A stretch of DNA of 64,000 nt. Origin: Cladorhizidae sp. MBARI D1340-BT2. Taxonomy: Eukaryota; Porifera; Demospongiae; Poecilosclerida; Cladorhizidae. The translations under genes were made by a program, and so were the position numbers. Shown here piece after piece: positions 38,932-52,549 of the stretch; the stretch's first letter is position 1; every line of letters begins with the position of its first letter. The stretch lies in assembly GCA_028752905.1 (NCBI GenBank), contig JAQNBH010000252.1:744001-808000 (forward strand), given 5' to 3'. A model generated the notes under the pieces. That model was not told where the DNA came from. It did no database searches and worked only from the letters and a program-made list of their open reading frames with translations.

Positions 38932-39838
38932 TAATTATCTGTCTTTTGTACGTGCCAAAATTTTGAGTACTCTAAGTATTAGCAAGTTATGATGATTTGA
39001 AGTGGTAAGGTTTGCGATCTTTCCTGGCGTTTTACAGTTGCCAAAGCGGTGGCCTGCCATTGAAAAACCACTACATTTATTGATAATCTGTTGACATGTT
39101 GCAGATAAGGGCCTTCTCTATCAGTTGACAAAATCTGGGACTTTGGTCTTGTTAATTAGGGCAGTTATGAATTGTACTCTTACTTGATGCTAAACATGTT
39201 AGCTTCGTAGATTATCCACACTTCACTGAATAGACTTGATGTATAGCTATTAAGATAGGACTCTCTAAGTGCTCTCTCTTGATACCAAACATCCATATAT
39301 TCTGCACACTTCACTGTATGGACTTGCAAGATAGGTATCTCTCAGTGTTCTCTATCTTGAGCTAAACATGTTAGCTTCATAGATTCTCCACACTTCACTG
39401 AATAGACTTGATATATAGCTCTAAAGGTAGGCCTCTCTCTGTTCTCTCTCTTGATACCAAACATCCGTATATTCTGCATACATAGAATCACAAGATAGGT
39501 TTCTCTATGTGTTCTCTATCTTGATGCTAAACAGGTTAGCTTCATAGATTCTCCACACTTCACTGTATAAACTTGATATACAGCTATTAAGATAGGTCTC
39601 TCCCTGTGCTCTCTGTTGATATCAAACATCCATAATATTCTGCACACTTCACTGTAATGGACTTGATATGATTCGAATGATAGGTTTCATTATGTGTTCT
39701 CTATCTTGATATTTGCCCTAATTTGGTCTATATGTTTCTCATTTCCCCCCCAAAAATCTTGTTATTTTGCCGTAAAGCTCATAACTTTTCTACACTTTAC
39801 CCCAAAAAGATCATTTTTATATCACCGGATAGCCCTTC
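38932..39838 (+). repeat. Monomer 45, long
   Basis: 907 bp. Haplotype GAAT-CCCCC; second copy of monomer 39. Confidence 0.96.
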
Positions 39839-40746
39839 TAATTATCTGTCTTTTGTACGTGCCAAAATTTTGAGTACTCTAAGTATTAGCAAGTTATGGT
39901 GATTTGAAGTGGTAAGGTTTGCGATCTTTCCTGGCGTTTTCCAGTTGCCAAAGCGGTGGCCTGCCAGTGAAAAAGCACTACATTTATTGATAATCTGTTG
40001 ACATGTTGCAGATAAGGGCCTTCTCTATCAGTTGACAAAATCTGGGACTTTGGTCTTGTTAATTAGGGCAGTTATGAATTGTACTCTTACTTGATGCTAA
40101 ACATGTTAGCTTCGTAGATTATCCACACTTCACTGAATAGACTTGATGTATAGCTATTAAGATAGGACTCTCTAAGTGCTCTCTCTTGATACCAAACATC
40201 CATATATTCTGCACACTTCACTGTAATGGACTTGCAAGATAGGTATCTCTCAGTGTTCTCTATCTTGAGCTAAACATGTTAGCTTCATAGATTCTCCACA
40301 CTTCACTGAATAGACTTGATATATAGCTCTAAAGGTAGGCCTCTCTCTGTTCTCTCTCTTGATACCAAACATCCGTATATTCTGCATACATAGAATCACA
40401 AGATAGGTTTCTCTATGTGTTCTCTATCTTGATGCTAAACAGGTTAGCTTCATAGATTCTCCACACTTCACTGTATAAACTTGATATATAGCTATTAAGA
40501 TAGGTCTCTCCCTGTGCTCTCTGTTGATATCAAACATCCATAATATTCTGCACACTTCACTGTAATGGACTTGATATGATTCGAATGATAGGTTTCATTA
40601 TGTGTTCTCTATCTTGATATTTGCCCTAATTTGGTCTATATGTATCTCATTTTCCCCCCAAAAATCTTGTTATTTTGCCGTAAAGCTCATAACTTTTCTA
40701 CACTTTACCCAAAAAAGATAATTTTTATATCACCGGATAGCCCTTC
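39839..40746 (+). repeat. Monomer 46, long
   Basis: 908 bp. Haplotype GGCGACTCTA with AAAAAGCAC and TGTATCTCAT; second copy of monomer 40. Confidence 0.96.
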
Positions 40747-41653
40747 TAATTATCTGTCTTTTGTACGTGCCAAAATTTTGAGTACTCTAAGTATTAGCAA
40801 GTTATGGTGATTTGAAGTGGTAAGGTTTGCGATCTTTCCTGGCGTTTTCCAGTTGCCAAAGCGGTGGCCTGCCAGTGAAAAACCACTACATTTATTGATA
40901 ATCTGTTGACATGTTGCAGATAAGGGCCTTCTCTATCAGTTGACAAAATCTGGGACTTTGGTCTTGTTAATTAGGGCAGTTATGAATTGTACTCTTACTT
41001 GATGCTAAACATGTTAGCTTCGTAGATTATCCACACTTCACTGAATAGACTTGATGTATAGCTATTAAGATAGGACTCTCTAAGTGCTCTCTCTTGATAC
41101 CAAACATCCATATATTCTGCACACTTCACTGTAATGGACTTGCAAGATAGGTATCTCTCAGTGTTCTCTATCTTGAGCTAAACATGTTAGCTTCATAGAT
41201 TCTCCACACTTCACTGAATAGACTTGATATATAGCTCTAAAGGTAGGCCTCTCTCTGTTCTCTCTCTTGATACCAAACATCCGTATATTCTGCATACATA
41301 GAATCACAAGATAGGTTTCTCTATGTGTTCTCTATCTTGATGCTAAACAGGTTAGCTTCATAGATTCTCCACACTTCACTGTATAAACTTGATATATAGC
41401 TATTAAGATAGGTCTCTCCCTGTGCTCTCTGTTGATATCAAACATCCATAATATTCTGCAAACTTCACTGTAATGGACTTGATATGATTCGAATGATAGG
41501 TTTCATTATGTGTTCTCTATCTTGATATTTGCCCTAATTTGGTCTATATGTTTCTCATTTTCCCCCCAAAAATCTTGTTATTTTGCCGTAAAGCTCATAA
41601 CTTTTCTACACTTTACCCCAAAAAGATCATTTTTATATCACCGGATAGCCCTT
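40747..41653 (+). repeat. Monomer 47, long
   Basis: 907 bp. Consensus haplotype; last base C missing (GCCCTTTAATTA), shared with monomer 55. Confidence 0.96.
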
Positions 41654-42561
41654 TAATTATCTGTCTTTTGTACGTGCCAAAATTTTGAGTACTCTAAGTA
41701 TTAGCAAGTTATGGTGATTTGAAGTGGTAAGGTTTGCGATCTTTCCTGGCGTTTTCCAGTTGCCAAAGCGGTGGCCTGCCAGTGAAAAACCACTACATTT
41801 ATTGATAATCTGTTGACATGTTGCAGATAAGGGCCTTCTCTATCAGTTGACAAAATCTGGGACTTTGGTCTTGTTAATTAGGGCAGTTATGAATTGTACT
41901 CTTACTTGATGCTAAACATGTTAGCTTCGTAGATTATCCACACTTCACTGAATAGACTTGATGTATAGCTATTAAGATAGGACTCTCTAAGTGCTCTCTC
42001 TTGATACCAAACATCCATATATTCTGCACACTTCACTGTAATGGACTTGCAAGATAGGTATCTCTCAGTGTTCTCTATCTTGAGCTAAACATGTTAGCTT
42101 CATAGATTCTCCACACTTCACTGAATAGACTTGATATATAGCTCTAAAGGTAGGCCTCTCTCTGTTCTCTCTCTTGATACCAAACATCCGTATATTCTGC
42201 ATACATAGAATCACAAGATAGGTTTCTCTATGTGTTCTCTATCTTGATGCTAAACAGGTTAGCTTCATAGATTCTCCACACTTCACTGTATAAACTTGAT
42301 ATATAGCTATTAAGATAGGTCTCTCCCTGTGCTCTCTGTTGATATCAAACATCCATAATATTCTGCAAACTTCACTGTAATGGACTTGATATGATTCGAA
42401 TGATAGGTTTCATTATGTGTTCTCTATCTTGATATTTGCCCTAATTTGGTCTATATGTTTCTCATTTTCCCCCCAAAAATCTTGTTATTTTGCCGTAAAG
42501 CTCATAACTTTTCTACACTTTACCCAAAAAAGATAATTTTTATATTACCGGATAGCCCTTC
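41654..42561 (+). repeat. Monomer 48, long
   Basis: 908 bp. Haplotype GGCGACTATA with TATATTACC (+893 T). Confidence 0.96.
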
Positions 42562-43469
42562 TAATTATCTGTCTTTTGTACGTGCCAAAATTTTGAGTAC
42601 TCTAAGTATTAGCAAGTTATGGTGATTTGAAGTGGTAAGGTTTGCGATCTTTCCTGGCGTTTTCCAGTTGCCAAAGCGGTGGCCTGCCAGTGAAAAACCA
42701 CTACATTTATTGATAATCTGTTGACATGTTGCAGATAAGGGCCTTCTCTATCAGTTGACAAAATCTGGGACTTTGGTCTTGTTAATTAGGGCAGTTATGA
42801 ATTGTACTCTTACTTGATGCTAAACATGTTAGCTTCGTAGATTATCCACACTTCACTGAATAGACTTGATGTATAGCTATTAAGATAGGACTCTCTAAGT
42901 GCTCTCTCTTGATACCAAACATCCATATATTCTGCACACTTCACTGTAATGGACTTGCAAGATAGGTATCTCTCAGTGTTCTCTATCTTGAGCTAAACAT
43001 GTTAGCTTCATAGATTCTCCACACTTCACTGAATAGACTTGATATATAGCTCTAAAGGTAGGCCTCTCTCTGTTCTCTCTCTTGATACCAAACATCCGTA
43101 TATTCTGCATACATAGAATCACAAGATAGGTTTCTCTATGTGTTCTCTATCTTGATGCTAAACAGGTTAGCTTCATAGATTCTCCACACTTCACTGTATA
43201 AACTTGATATATAGCTATTAAGATAGGTCTCTCCCTGTGCTCTCTGTTGATATCAAACATCCATAATATTCTGCAAACTTCACTGTAATGGACTTGATAT
43301 GATTCGAATGATAGGTTTCATTATGTGTTCTCTATCTTGATATTTGCCCTAATTTGGTCTATATGTTTCTCATTTTCCCCCCAAAAATCTTGTTATTTTG
43401 CCGTAAAGCTCATAACTTTTCTACACTTTACCCCAAAAAGATCATTTTTATATCACCGGATAGCCCTTC
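42562..43469 (+). repeat. Monomer 49, long
   Basis: 908 bp, consensus haplotype. Confidence 0.96.
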
Positions 43470-44377
43470 TAATTATCTGTCTTTTGTACGTGCCAAAATT
43501 TTGAGTACTCTAAGTATTAGCAAGTTATGGTGATTTGAAGTGGTAAGGTTTGCGATCTTTCCTGGCGTTTTCCAGTTGCCAAAGCGGTGGCCTGCCAGTG
43601 AAAAACCACTACATTTATTGATAATCTGTTGACATGTTGCAGATAAGGGCCTTCTCTATCAGTTGACAAAATCTGGGACTTTGGTCTTGTTAATTAGGGC
43701 AGTTATGAATTGTACTCTTACTTGATGCTAAACATGTTAGCTTCGTAGATTATCCACACTTCACTGAATAGACTTGATGTATAGCTATTAAGATAGGACT
43801 CTCTAAGTGCTCTCTCTTGATACCAAACATCCATATATTCTGCACACTTCACTGTAATGGACTTGCAAGATAGGTATCTCTCAGTGTTCTCTATCTTGAG
43901 CTAAACATGTTAGCTTCATAGATTCTCCACACTTCACTGAATAGACTTGATATATAGCTCTAAAGGTAGGCCTCTCTCTGTTCTCTCTCTTGATACCAAA
44001 CATCCGTATATTCTGCATACATAGAATCACAAGATAGGTTTCTCTATGTGTTCTCTATCTTGATGCTAAACAGGTTAGCTTCATAGATTCTCCACACTTC
44101 ACTGTATAAACTTGATATACAGCTATTAAGATAGGTCTCTCCCTGTGCTCTCTGTTGATATCAAACATCCATAATATTCTGCACACTTCACTGTAATGGA
44201 CTTGATATGATTCGAATGATAGGTTTCATTATGTGTTCTCTATCTTGATATTTGCCCTAATTTGGTCTATATGTTTCTCATTTCCCCCCCAAAAATCTTG
44301 TTATTTTGCCGTAATGCTCATAACTTTTCTACACTTTACCTAAAAAAGATAATTTTTATATCACCGGATAGCCCTTC
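43470..44377 (+). repeat. Monomer 50, long
   Basis: 908 bp. Haplotype GGCGACCCCA with +846 T and TACCTAAAA (+872 T); twin of monomer 51. Confidence 0.96.
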
Positions 44378-45285
44378 TAATTATCTGTCTTTTGTACGTG
44401 CCAAAATTTTGAGTACTCTAAGTATTAGCAAGTTATGGTGATTTGAAGTGGTAAGGTTTGCGATCTTTCCTGGCGTTTTCCAGTTGCCAAAGCGGTGGCC
44501 TGCCAGTGAAAAACCACTACATTTATTGATAATCTGTTGACATGTTGCAGATAAGGGCCTTCTCTATCAGTTGACAAAATCTGGGACTTTGGTCTTGTTA
44601 ATTAGGGCAGTTATGAATTGTACTCTTACTTGATGCTAAACATGTTAGCTTCGTAGATTATCCACACTTCACTGAATAGACTTGATGTATAGCTATTAAG
44701 ATAGGACTCTCTAAGTGCTCTCTCTTGATACCAAACATCCATATATTCTGCACACTTCACTGTAATGGACTTGCAAGATAGGTATCTCTCAGTGTTCTCT
44801 ATCTTGAGCTAAACATGTTAGCTTCATAGATTCTCCACACTTCACTGAATAGACTTGATATATAGCTCTAAAGGTAGGCCTCTCTCTGTTCTCTCTCTTG
44901 ATACCAAACATCCGTATATTCTGCATACATAGAATCACAAGATAGGTTTCTCTATGTGTTCTCTATCTTGATGCTAAACAGGTTAGCTTCATAGATTCTC
45001 CACACTTCACTGTATAAACTTGATATACAGCTATTAAGATAGGTCTCTCCCTGTGCTCTCTGTTGATATCAAACATCCATAATATTCTGCACACTTCACT
45101 GTAATGGACTTGATATGATTCGAATGATAGGTTTCATTATGTGTTCTCTATCTTGATATTTGCCCTAATTTGGTCTATATGTTTCTCATTTCCCCCCCAA
45201 AAATCTTGTTATTTTGCCGTAATGCTCATAACTTTTCTACACTTTACCTAAAAAAGATAATTTTTATATCACCGGATAGCCCTTC
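44378..45285 (+). repeat. Monomer 51, long
   Basis: 908 bp. Same haplotype and private words as monomer 50. Confidence 0.96.
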
Positions 45286-46193
45286 TAATTATCTGTCTTT
45301 TGTACGTGCCAAAATTTTGAGTACTCTAAGTATTAGCAAGTTATGGTGATTTGAAGTGGTAAGGTTTGCGATCTTTCCTGGCGTTTTCCAGTTGCCAAAG
45401 CGGTGGCCTGCCAGTGAAAAACCACTACATTTATTGATAATCTGTTGACATGTTGCAGATAAGGGCCTTCTCTATCAGTTGACAAAATCTGGGACTTTGG
45501 TCTTGTTAATTAGGGCAGTTATGAATTGTACTCTTACTTGATGCTAAACATGTTAGCTTCGTAGATTATCCACACTTCACTGAATAGACTTGATGTATAG
45601 CTATTAAGATAGGACTCTCTAAGTGCTCTCTCTTGATACCAAACATCCATATATTCTGCACACTTCACTGTAATGGACTTGCAAGATAGGTATCTCTCAG
45701 TGTTCTCTATCTTGAGCTAAACATGTTAGCTTCATAGATTCTCCACACTTCACTGAATATACTTGATATATAGCTCTAAAGGTAGGCCTCTCTCTGTTCT
45801 CTCTCTTGATACCAAACATCCGTATATTCTGCATACATAGAATCACAAGATAGGTTTCTCTATGTGTTCTCTATCTTGATGCTAAACAGGTTAGCTTCAT
45901 AGATTCTCCACACTTCACTGTATAAACTTGATATACAGCTATTAAGATAGGTCTCTCCCTGTGCTCTCTGTTGATATCAAACATCCATAATATTCTGCAA
46001 ACTTCACTGTAATGGACTTGATATGATTCGAATGATAGGTTTCATTATGTGTTCTCTATCTTGATATTTGCCCTAATTTGGTCTATATGTTTCTCATTTT
46101 CCCCCCAAAAATCTTGTTATTTTGCCGTAAAGCTCATAACTTTTCTACACTTTACCCAAAAAAGATAATTTTTATATCACCGGATAGCCCTTC
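45286..46193 (+). repeat. Monomer 52, long
   Basis: 908 bp. Haplotype GGCGACCATA; GAATATACTTG shared only with monomer 21. Confidence 0.96.
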
Positions 46194-47101
46194 TAATTAT
46201 CTGTCTTTTGTACGTGTCAAAATTTTGAGTACTCTAAGTATTAGCAAGTTATGGTGATTTGAAGTGGTAAGGTTTGCGATCTTTCCTGGCGTTTTCCAGT
46301 TGCCAAAGCGGTGGCCTGCCAGTGAAAAACCACTACATTTATTGATAATCTGTTGACATGTTGCAGATAAGGGCCTTCTCTATCAGTTGACAAAATCTGG
46401 GACTTTGGTCTTGTTAATTAGGGCAGTTATGAATTGTACTCTTACTTGATGCTAAACATGTTAGCTTCGTAGATTATCCACACTTCACTGAATAGACTTG
46501 ATGTATAGCTATTAAGATAGGACTCTCTAAGTGCTCTCTCTTGATACCAAACATCCATATATTCTGCACACTTCACTGTAATGGACTTGCAAGATAGGTA
46601 TCTCTCAGTGTTCTCTATCTTGAGCTAAACATGTTAGCTTCATAGATTCTCCACACTTCACTGAATAGACTTGATATATAGCTCTAAAGGTAGGCCTCTC
46701 TCTGTTCTCTCTCTTGATACCAAACATCCGTATATTCTGCATACATAGAATCACAAGATAGGTTTCTCTATGTGTTCTCTATCTTGATGCTAAACAGGTT
46801 AGCTTCATAGATTCTCCACACTTCACTGTATAAACTTGATATATAGCTATTAAGATAGGTCTCTCCCTGTGCTCTCTGTTGATATCAAACATCCATAATA
46901 TTCTGCAAACTTCACTGTAATGGACTTGATATGATTCGAATGATAGGTTTCATTATGTGTTCTCTATCTTGATATTTGCCCTAATTTGGTCTATATGTTT
47001 CTCATTTTCCCCCCAAAAATCTTGTTATTTTGCCGTAAAGCTCATAACTTTTCTACACTTTACCCCAAAAAGATCATTTTTATATCACCGGATAGCCCTT
47101 C
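46194..47101 (+). repeat. Monomer 53, long
   Basis: 908 bp. Consensus haplotype; private TACGTGTCAAAA. Confidence 0.96.
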
Positions 47102-48009
47102 TAATTATCTGTCTTTTGTACGTGCCAAAATTTTGAGTACTCTAAGTATTAGCAAGTTATGGTGATTTGAAGTGGTAAGGTTTGCGATCTTTCCTGGCGT
47201 TTTCCAGTTGCCAAAGCGGTGGCCTGCCAGTGAAAAACCACTACATTTATTGATAATCTGTTGACATGTTGCAGATAAGGGCCTTCTCTATCAGTTGACA
47301 AAATCTGGGACTTTGGTCTTGTTAATTAGGGCAGTTATGAATTGTACTCTTACTTGATGCTAAACATGTTAGCTTCGTAGATTATCCACACTTCACTGAA
47401 TAGACTTGATGTATAGCTATTAAGATAGGACTCTCTAAGTGCTCTCTCTTGATACCAAACATCCATATATTCTGCACACTTCACTGTAATGGACTTGCAA
47501 GATAGGTATCTCTCAGTGTTCTCTATCTTGAGCTAAACATGTTAGCTTCATAGATTCTCCACACTTCACTGAATAGACTTGATATATAGCTCTAAAGGTA
47601 GGCCTCTCTCTGTTCTCTCTCTTGATACCAAACATCCGTATATTCTGCATACATAGAATCACAAGATAGGTTTCTCTATGTGTTCTCTATCTTGATGCTA
47701 AACAGGTTAGCTTCATAGATTCTCCACACTTCACTGTATAAACTTGATATACAGCTATTAAGATAGGTCTCTCCCTGTGCTCTCTGTTGATATCAAACAT
47801 CCATAATATTCTGCAAACTTCACTGTAATGGACTTGATATGATTCGAATGATAGGTTTCATTATGTGTTCTCTATCTTGATATTTGCCCTAATTTGGTCT
47901 ATATGTTTCTCATTTTCCCCCCAAAAATCTTGTTATTTTGCCGTAAAGCTCATAACTTTTCTACACTTTACCCAAAAAAGATCATTTTTATATCACCGGA
48001 TAGCGCTTC
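47102..48009 (+). repeat. Monomer 54, long
   Basis: 908 bp. Haplotype GGCGACCATA with C at +882; private ATAGCGCTTC near the end. Confidence 0.96.
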
Positions 48010-48916
48010 TAATTATCTGTCTTTTGTACGTGCCAAAATTTTGAGTACTCTAAGTATTAGCAAGTTATGGTGATTTGAAGTGGTAAGGTTTGCGATCTTT
48101 CCTGGCGTTTTCCAGTTGCCAAAGCGGTGGCCTGCCAGTGAAAAACCACTACATTTATTGATAATCTGTTGACATGTTGCAGATAAGGGCCTTCTCTATC
48201 AGTTGACAAAATCTGGGACTTTGGTCTTGTTAATTAGGGCAGTTATGAATTGTACTCTTACTTGATGCTAAACATGTTAGCTTCGTAGATTATCCACACT
48301 TCACTGAATAGACTTGATGTATAGCTATTAAGATAGGACTCTCTAAGTGCTCTCTCTTGATACCAAACATCCATATATTCTGCACACTTCACTGTAATGG
48401 ACTTGCAAGATAGGTATCTCTCAGTGTTCTCTATCTTGAGCTAAACATGTTAGCTTCATAGATTCTCCACACTTCACTGAATAGACTTGATATATAGCTC
48501 TAAAGGTAGGCCTCTCTCTGTTCTCTCTCTTGATACCAAACATCCGTATATTCTGCATACATAGAATCACAAGATAGGTTTCTCTATGTGTTCTCTATCT
48601 TGATGCTAAACAGGTTAGCTTCATAGATTCTCCACACTTCACTGTATAAACTTGATATATAGCTATTAAGATAGGTCTCTCCCTGTGCTCTCTGTTGATA
48701 TCAAACATCCATAATATTCTGCAAACTTCACTGTAATGGACTTGATATGATTCGAATGATAGGTTTCATTATGTGTTCTCTATCTTGATATTTGCCCTAA
48801 TTTGGTCTATATGTTTCTCATTTTCCCCCCAAAAATCTTGTTATTTTGCCGTAAAGCTCATAACTTTTCTACACTTTACCCCAAAAAGATCATTTTTATA
48901 TCACCGGATAGCCCTT
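48010..48916 (+). repeat. Monomer 55, long
   Basis: 907 bp. Consensus haplotype; terminal C missing (GCCCTTTAATTA), as in monomer 47. Confidence 0.96.
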
Positions 48917-49827
48917 TAATTATCTGTCTTTTGTACGTGCCAAAATTTTGAGTACTCTAAGTATTAGCAAGTTATGGTGATTTGTTGAAGTGGTCAGGTT
49001 TGCGATCTTTCCTGGCGTTTTCCAGTTGCCAAAGCGGTGGCCTGCCAGTGAAAAACCACTACATTTATTGATAATCTGTTGACATGTTGCAGATAAGGGC
49101 CTTCTCTATCAGTTGACAAAATCTGGGACTTTGGTCTTGTTAATTAGGGCAGTTATGAATTGTACTCTTACTTGATGCTAAACATGTTAGCTTCGTAGAT
49201 TATCCACACTTCACTGAATAGACTTGATGTATAGCTATTAAGATAGGACTCTCTAAGTGCTCTCTCTTGATACCAAACATCCATATATTCTGCACACTTC
49301 ACTGTAATGGACTTGCAAGATAGGTATCTCTCAGTGTTCTCTATCTTGAGCTAAACATGTTAGCTTCATAGATTCTCCACACTTCACTGAATAGACTTGA
49401 TATATAGCTCTAAAGGTAGGCCTCTCTCTGTTCTCTCTCTTGATACCAAACATCCGTATATTCTGCATACATAGAATCACAAGATAGGTTTCTCTATGTG
49501 TTCTCTATCTTGATGCTAAATAGGTTAGCTTCATAGATTCTCCACACTTCACTGTATAAACTTGATATATAGCTATTAAGATAGGTCTCTCCCTGTGCTC
49601 TCTGTTGATATCAAACATCCATAATATTCTGCAAACTTCACTGTAATGGACTTGATATGATTCGAATGATAGGTTTCATTATGTGTTCTCTATCTTGATA
49701 TTTGCCCTAATTTGGTCTATATGTTTCTCATTTCCCCCCCAAAAATCTTGTTATTTTGCCGTAAAGCTCATAACTTTTCTACACTTTACCCCAAAAAGAT
49801 CATTTTTATATCACCGGATAGCCCTTC
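48917..49827 (+). repeat. Monomer 56, long with 3-bp insertion
   Basis: 911 bp, the only copy longer than 908. GATTTGTTGAAG has a duplicated TTG, followed by private GTCAGG for GTAAGG. Haplotype GGCGATTACC; AAATAGG (+602 T) as in the Y monomers further right. Confidence 0.96.
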
Positions 49828-50734
49828 TAATTATCTGTCTTTTGTACGTGCCAAAATTTTGAGTACTCTAAGTATTAGCAAGTTATGATGATTTGAAGTG
49901 GTAAGGTTTGCGATCTTTCCTGGCGTTTTACAGTTGCCAAAGCGGTGGCCTGCCAGTGAAAAACCACTACATTTATTGATAATCTGTTGACATGTTGCAG
50001 ATAAGGGCCTTCTCTATCAGTTGACAAAATCTGGGACTTTGGTCTTGTTAATTAGGGCAGTTATGAATTGTACTCTTACTTGATGCTAAACATGTTAGCT
50101 TCGTAGATTATCCACACTTCACTGAATAGACTTGATGTATAGCTATTAAGATAGGACTCTCTAAGTGCTCTCTCTTGATACCAAACATCCATATATTCTG
50201 CACACTTCACTGTATGGACTTGCAAGATAGGTATCTCTCAGTGTTCTCTATCTTGAGCTAAACATGTTAGCTTCATAGATTCTCCACACTTCACTGAATA
50301 GACTTGATATATAGCTCTAAAGGTAGGCCTCTCTCTGTTCTCTCTCTTGATACCAAACATCCGTATATTCTGCATACATAGAATCACAAGATAGGTTTCT
50401 CTATGTGTTCTCTATCTTGATGCTAAACAGGTTAGCTTCATAGATTCTCCACACTTCACTGTATAAACTTGATATACAGCTATTAAGATAGGTCTCTCCC
50501 TGTGCTCTCTGTTGATATCAAACATCCATAATATTCTGCACACTTCACTGTAATGGACTTGATATAATTCGAATGATAGGTTTCATTATGTGTTCTCTAT
50601 CTTGATATTTGCCCTAATTTGGTCTATATGTTTCTCATTTTCCCCCCAAAAATCTTGTTATTTTGCCGTAAAGCTCATAACTTTTCTACACTTTACCCCA
50701 AAAAGATCATTTTTATATCACCGGATAGCCCTTC
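49828..50734 (+). repeat. Monomer 57, long
   Basis: 907 bp. Haplotype GAAG-CCCTC; private GATATAATTCG in c2. Confidence 0.96.
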
Positions 50735-51641
50735 TAATTATCTGTCTTTTGTACGTGCCAAAATTTTGAGTACTCTAAGTATTAGCAAGTTATGGTGATT
50801 TGAAGTGGTAAGGTTTGCGATCTTTCCTGGCGTTTTCCAGTTGCGAAAGCGGTGGCCTGCCAGTGAAAAACCACTACATTTATTGATAATCTGTTGACAT
50901 GTTGCAGATAAGGGCCTTCTCTATCAGTTGACAAAATCTGGGACTTTGGTCTTGTTAATTAGGGCAGTTATGAATTGTACTCTTACTTGATGCTAAACAT
51001 GTTAGCTTCGTAGATTATCCACACTTCACTGAATAGACTTGATGTATAGCTATTAAGATAGGACTCTCTAAGTGCTCTCTCTTGATACCAAACATCCATA
51101 TATTCTGCACACTTCACTGTATGGACTTGCAAGATAGGTATCTCTCAGTGTTCTCTATCTTGAGCTAAACATGTTAGCTTCATAGATTCTCCACACTTCA
51201 CTGAATAGACTTGATATATAGCTCTAAAGGTAGGCCTCTCTCTGTTCTCTCTCTTGATACCAAACATCCGTATATTCTGCATACATAGAATCACAAGATA
51301 GGTTTCTCTATGTGTTCTCTATCTTGATGCTAAACAGGTTAGCTTCATAGATTCTCCACACTTCACTGTATAAACTTGATATACAGCTATTAAGATAGGT
51401 CTCTCCCTGTGCTCTCTGTTGATATCAAACATCCATAATATTCTGCACACTTCACTGTAATGGACTTGATATGATTCGAATGATAGGTTTCATTATGTGT
51501 TCTCTATCTTGATATTTGCCCTAATTTGGTCTATATGTTTCTCATTTTCCCCCCAAAAATCTTGTTATTTTGCCGTAAAGCTCATAACTTTTCTACACTT
51601 TACCCCAAAAAGATCATTTTTATATCACCGGATAGCCCTTC
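50735..51641 (+). repeat. Monomer 58, long
   Basis: 907 bp. Haplotype GGCG-CCCTC; private TTGCGAAAGC, which breaks the potential hairpin. Confidence 0.96.
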
Positions 51642-52549
51642 TAATTATCTGTCTTTTGTACGTGCCAAAATTTTGAGTACTCTAAGTATTAGCAAGTTAT
51701 GGTGATTTGAAGTGGTAAGGTTTGCGATCTTTCCTGGCGTTTTCCAGTTGCCAAAGCGGTGGCCTGCCAGTGAAAAACCACTACATTTATTGATAATCTG
51801 TTGACATGTTGCAGATAAGGGCCTTCTCTATCAGTTGACAAAATCTGGGACTTTGGTCTTGTTAATTAGGGCAGTTATGAATTGTACTCTTACTTGATGC
51901 TAAACATGTTAGCTTCGTAGATTATCCACACTTCACTGAATAGACTTGATGTATAGCTATTAAGATAGGACTCTCTAAGTGCTCGCTCTTGATACCAAAC
52001 ATCCATATATTCTGCACACTTCACTGTAATGGACTTGCAAGATAGGTATCTCTCAGTGTTCTCTATCTTGAGCTAAACATGTTAGCTTCATAGATTCTCC
52101 ACACTTCACTGAATAGACTTGATATATAGCTCTAAAGGTAGGCCTCTCTCTGTTCTCTCTCTTGATACCAAACATCCGTATATTCTGCATACATAGAATC
52201 ACAAGATAGGTTTCTCTATGTGTTCTCTATCTTGATGCTAAACAGGTTAGCTTCATAGATTCTCCACACTTCACTGTATAAACTTGATATACAGCTATTA
52301 AGATAGGTCTCTCCCTGTGCTCTCTGTTGATATCAAACATCCATAATATTCTGCAAACTTCACTGTAATGGACTTGATATGATTCGAATGATAGGTTTCA
52401 TTATGTGTTCTCTATCTTGATATTTGCCCTAATTTGGTCTATATGTTTCTCATTTCCCCCCCAAAAATCTTGTTATTTTGCCGTAAAGCTCATAACTTTT
52501 CTACACTTTACCCAAAAAAGATAATTTTTATATCACCGGATAGCCCTTC
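51642..52549 (+). repeat. Monomer 59, long
   Basis: 908 bp. Haplotype GGCGACCACA; GTGCTCGCTC in a1, shared only with monomer 71. Confidence 0.96.

Larger units (their letters stand above)
25066..39838 (+). repeat. Recurring pair: short monomer followed by a GAAT--type monomer
   Basis: Each of the four short monomers in this stretch (starts 25066, 29439, 32906, 38188) is followed directly by a monomer with A at +61, A at +103, T at +129 and the missing A at +387 (starts 25810, 30183, 33650, 38932). The pair is 1651 bp long and recurs at spacings of 4373, 3467 and 5282 bp. The two short monomers at the left end of the window lack this partner. Confidence 0.85.
30312..41132 (+). repeat. Higher-order repeat: 5282-bp six-monomer unit, about two copies
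   Basis: Monomers starting 31090, 31998, 32906, 33650 and 34557 have the same haplotypes in the same order as those starting 36372, 37280, 38188, 38932 and 39839, including private words AAAAAGCAC and TGTATCTC. The match begins inside the monomer at 30183 (after its +129 site) and stops inside those at 35465/40747 (at +387). The offset is 5282 bp throughout, equal to 908+908+744+907+908+907. The boundary within a monomer points to unequal crossing-over. Confidence 0.9.
43470..45285 (+). repeat. 908-bp monomer duplicated in tandem
   Basis: The two adjacent monomers share haplotype GGCGACCCCA, GTAATGCTC (+846 T) and the private word TACCTAAAAAAG (+872 T), seen nowhere else. No difference between them was noticed. 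Confidence 0.88.
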
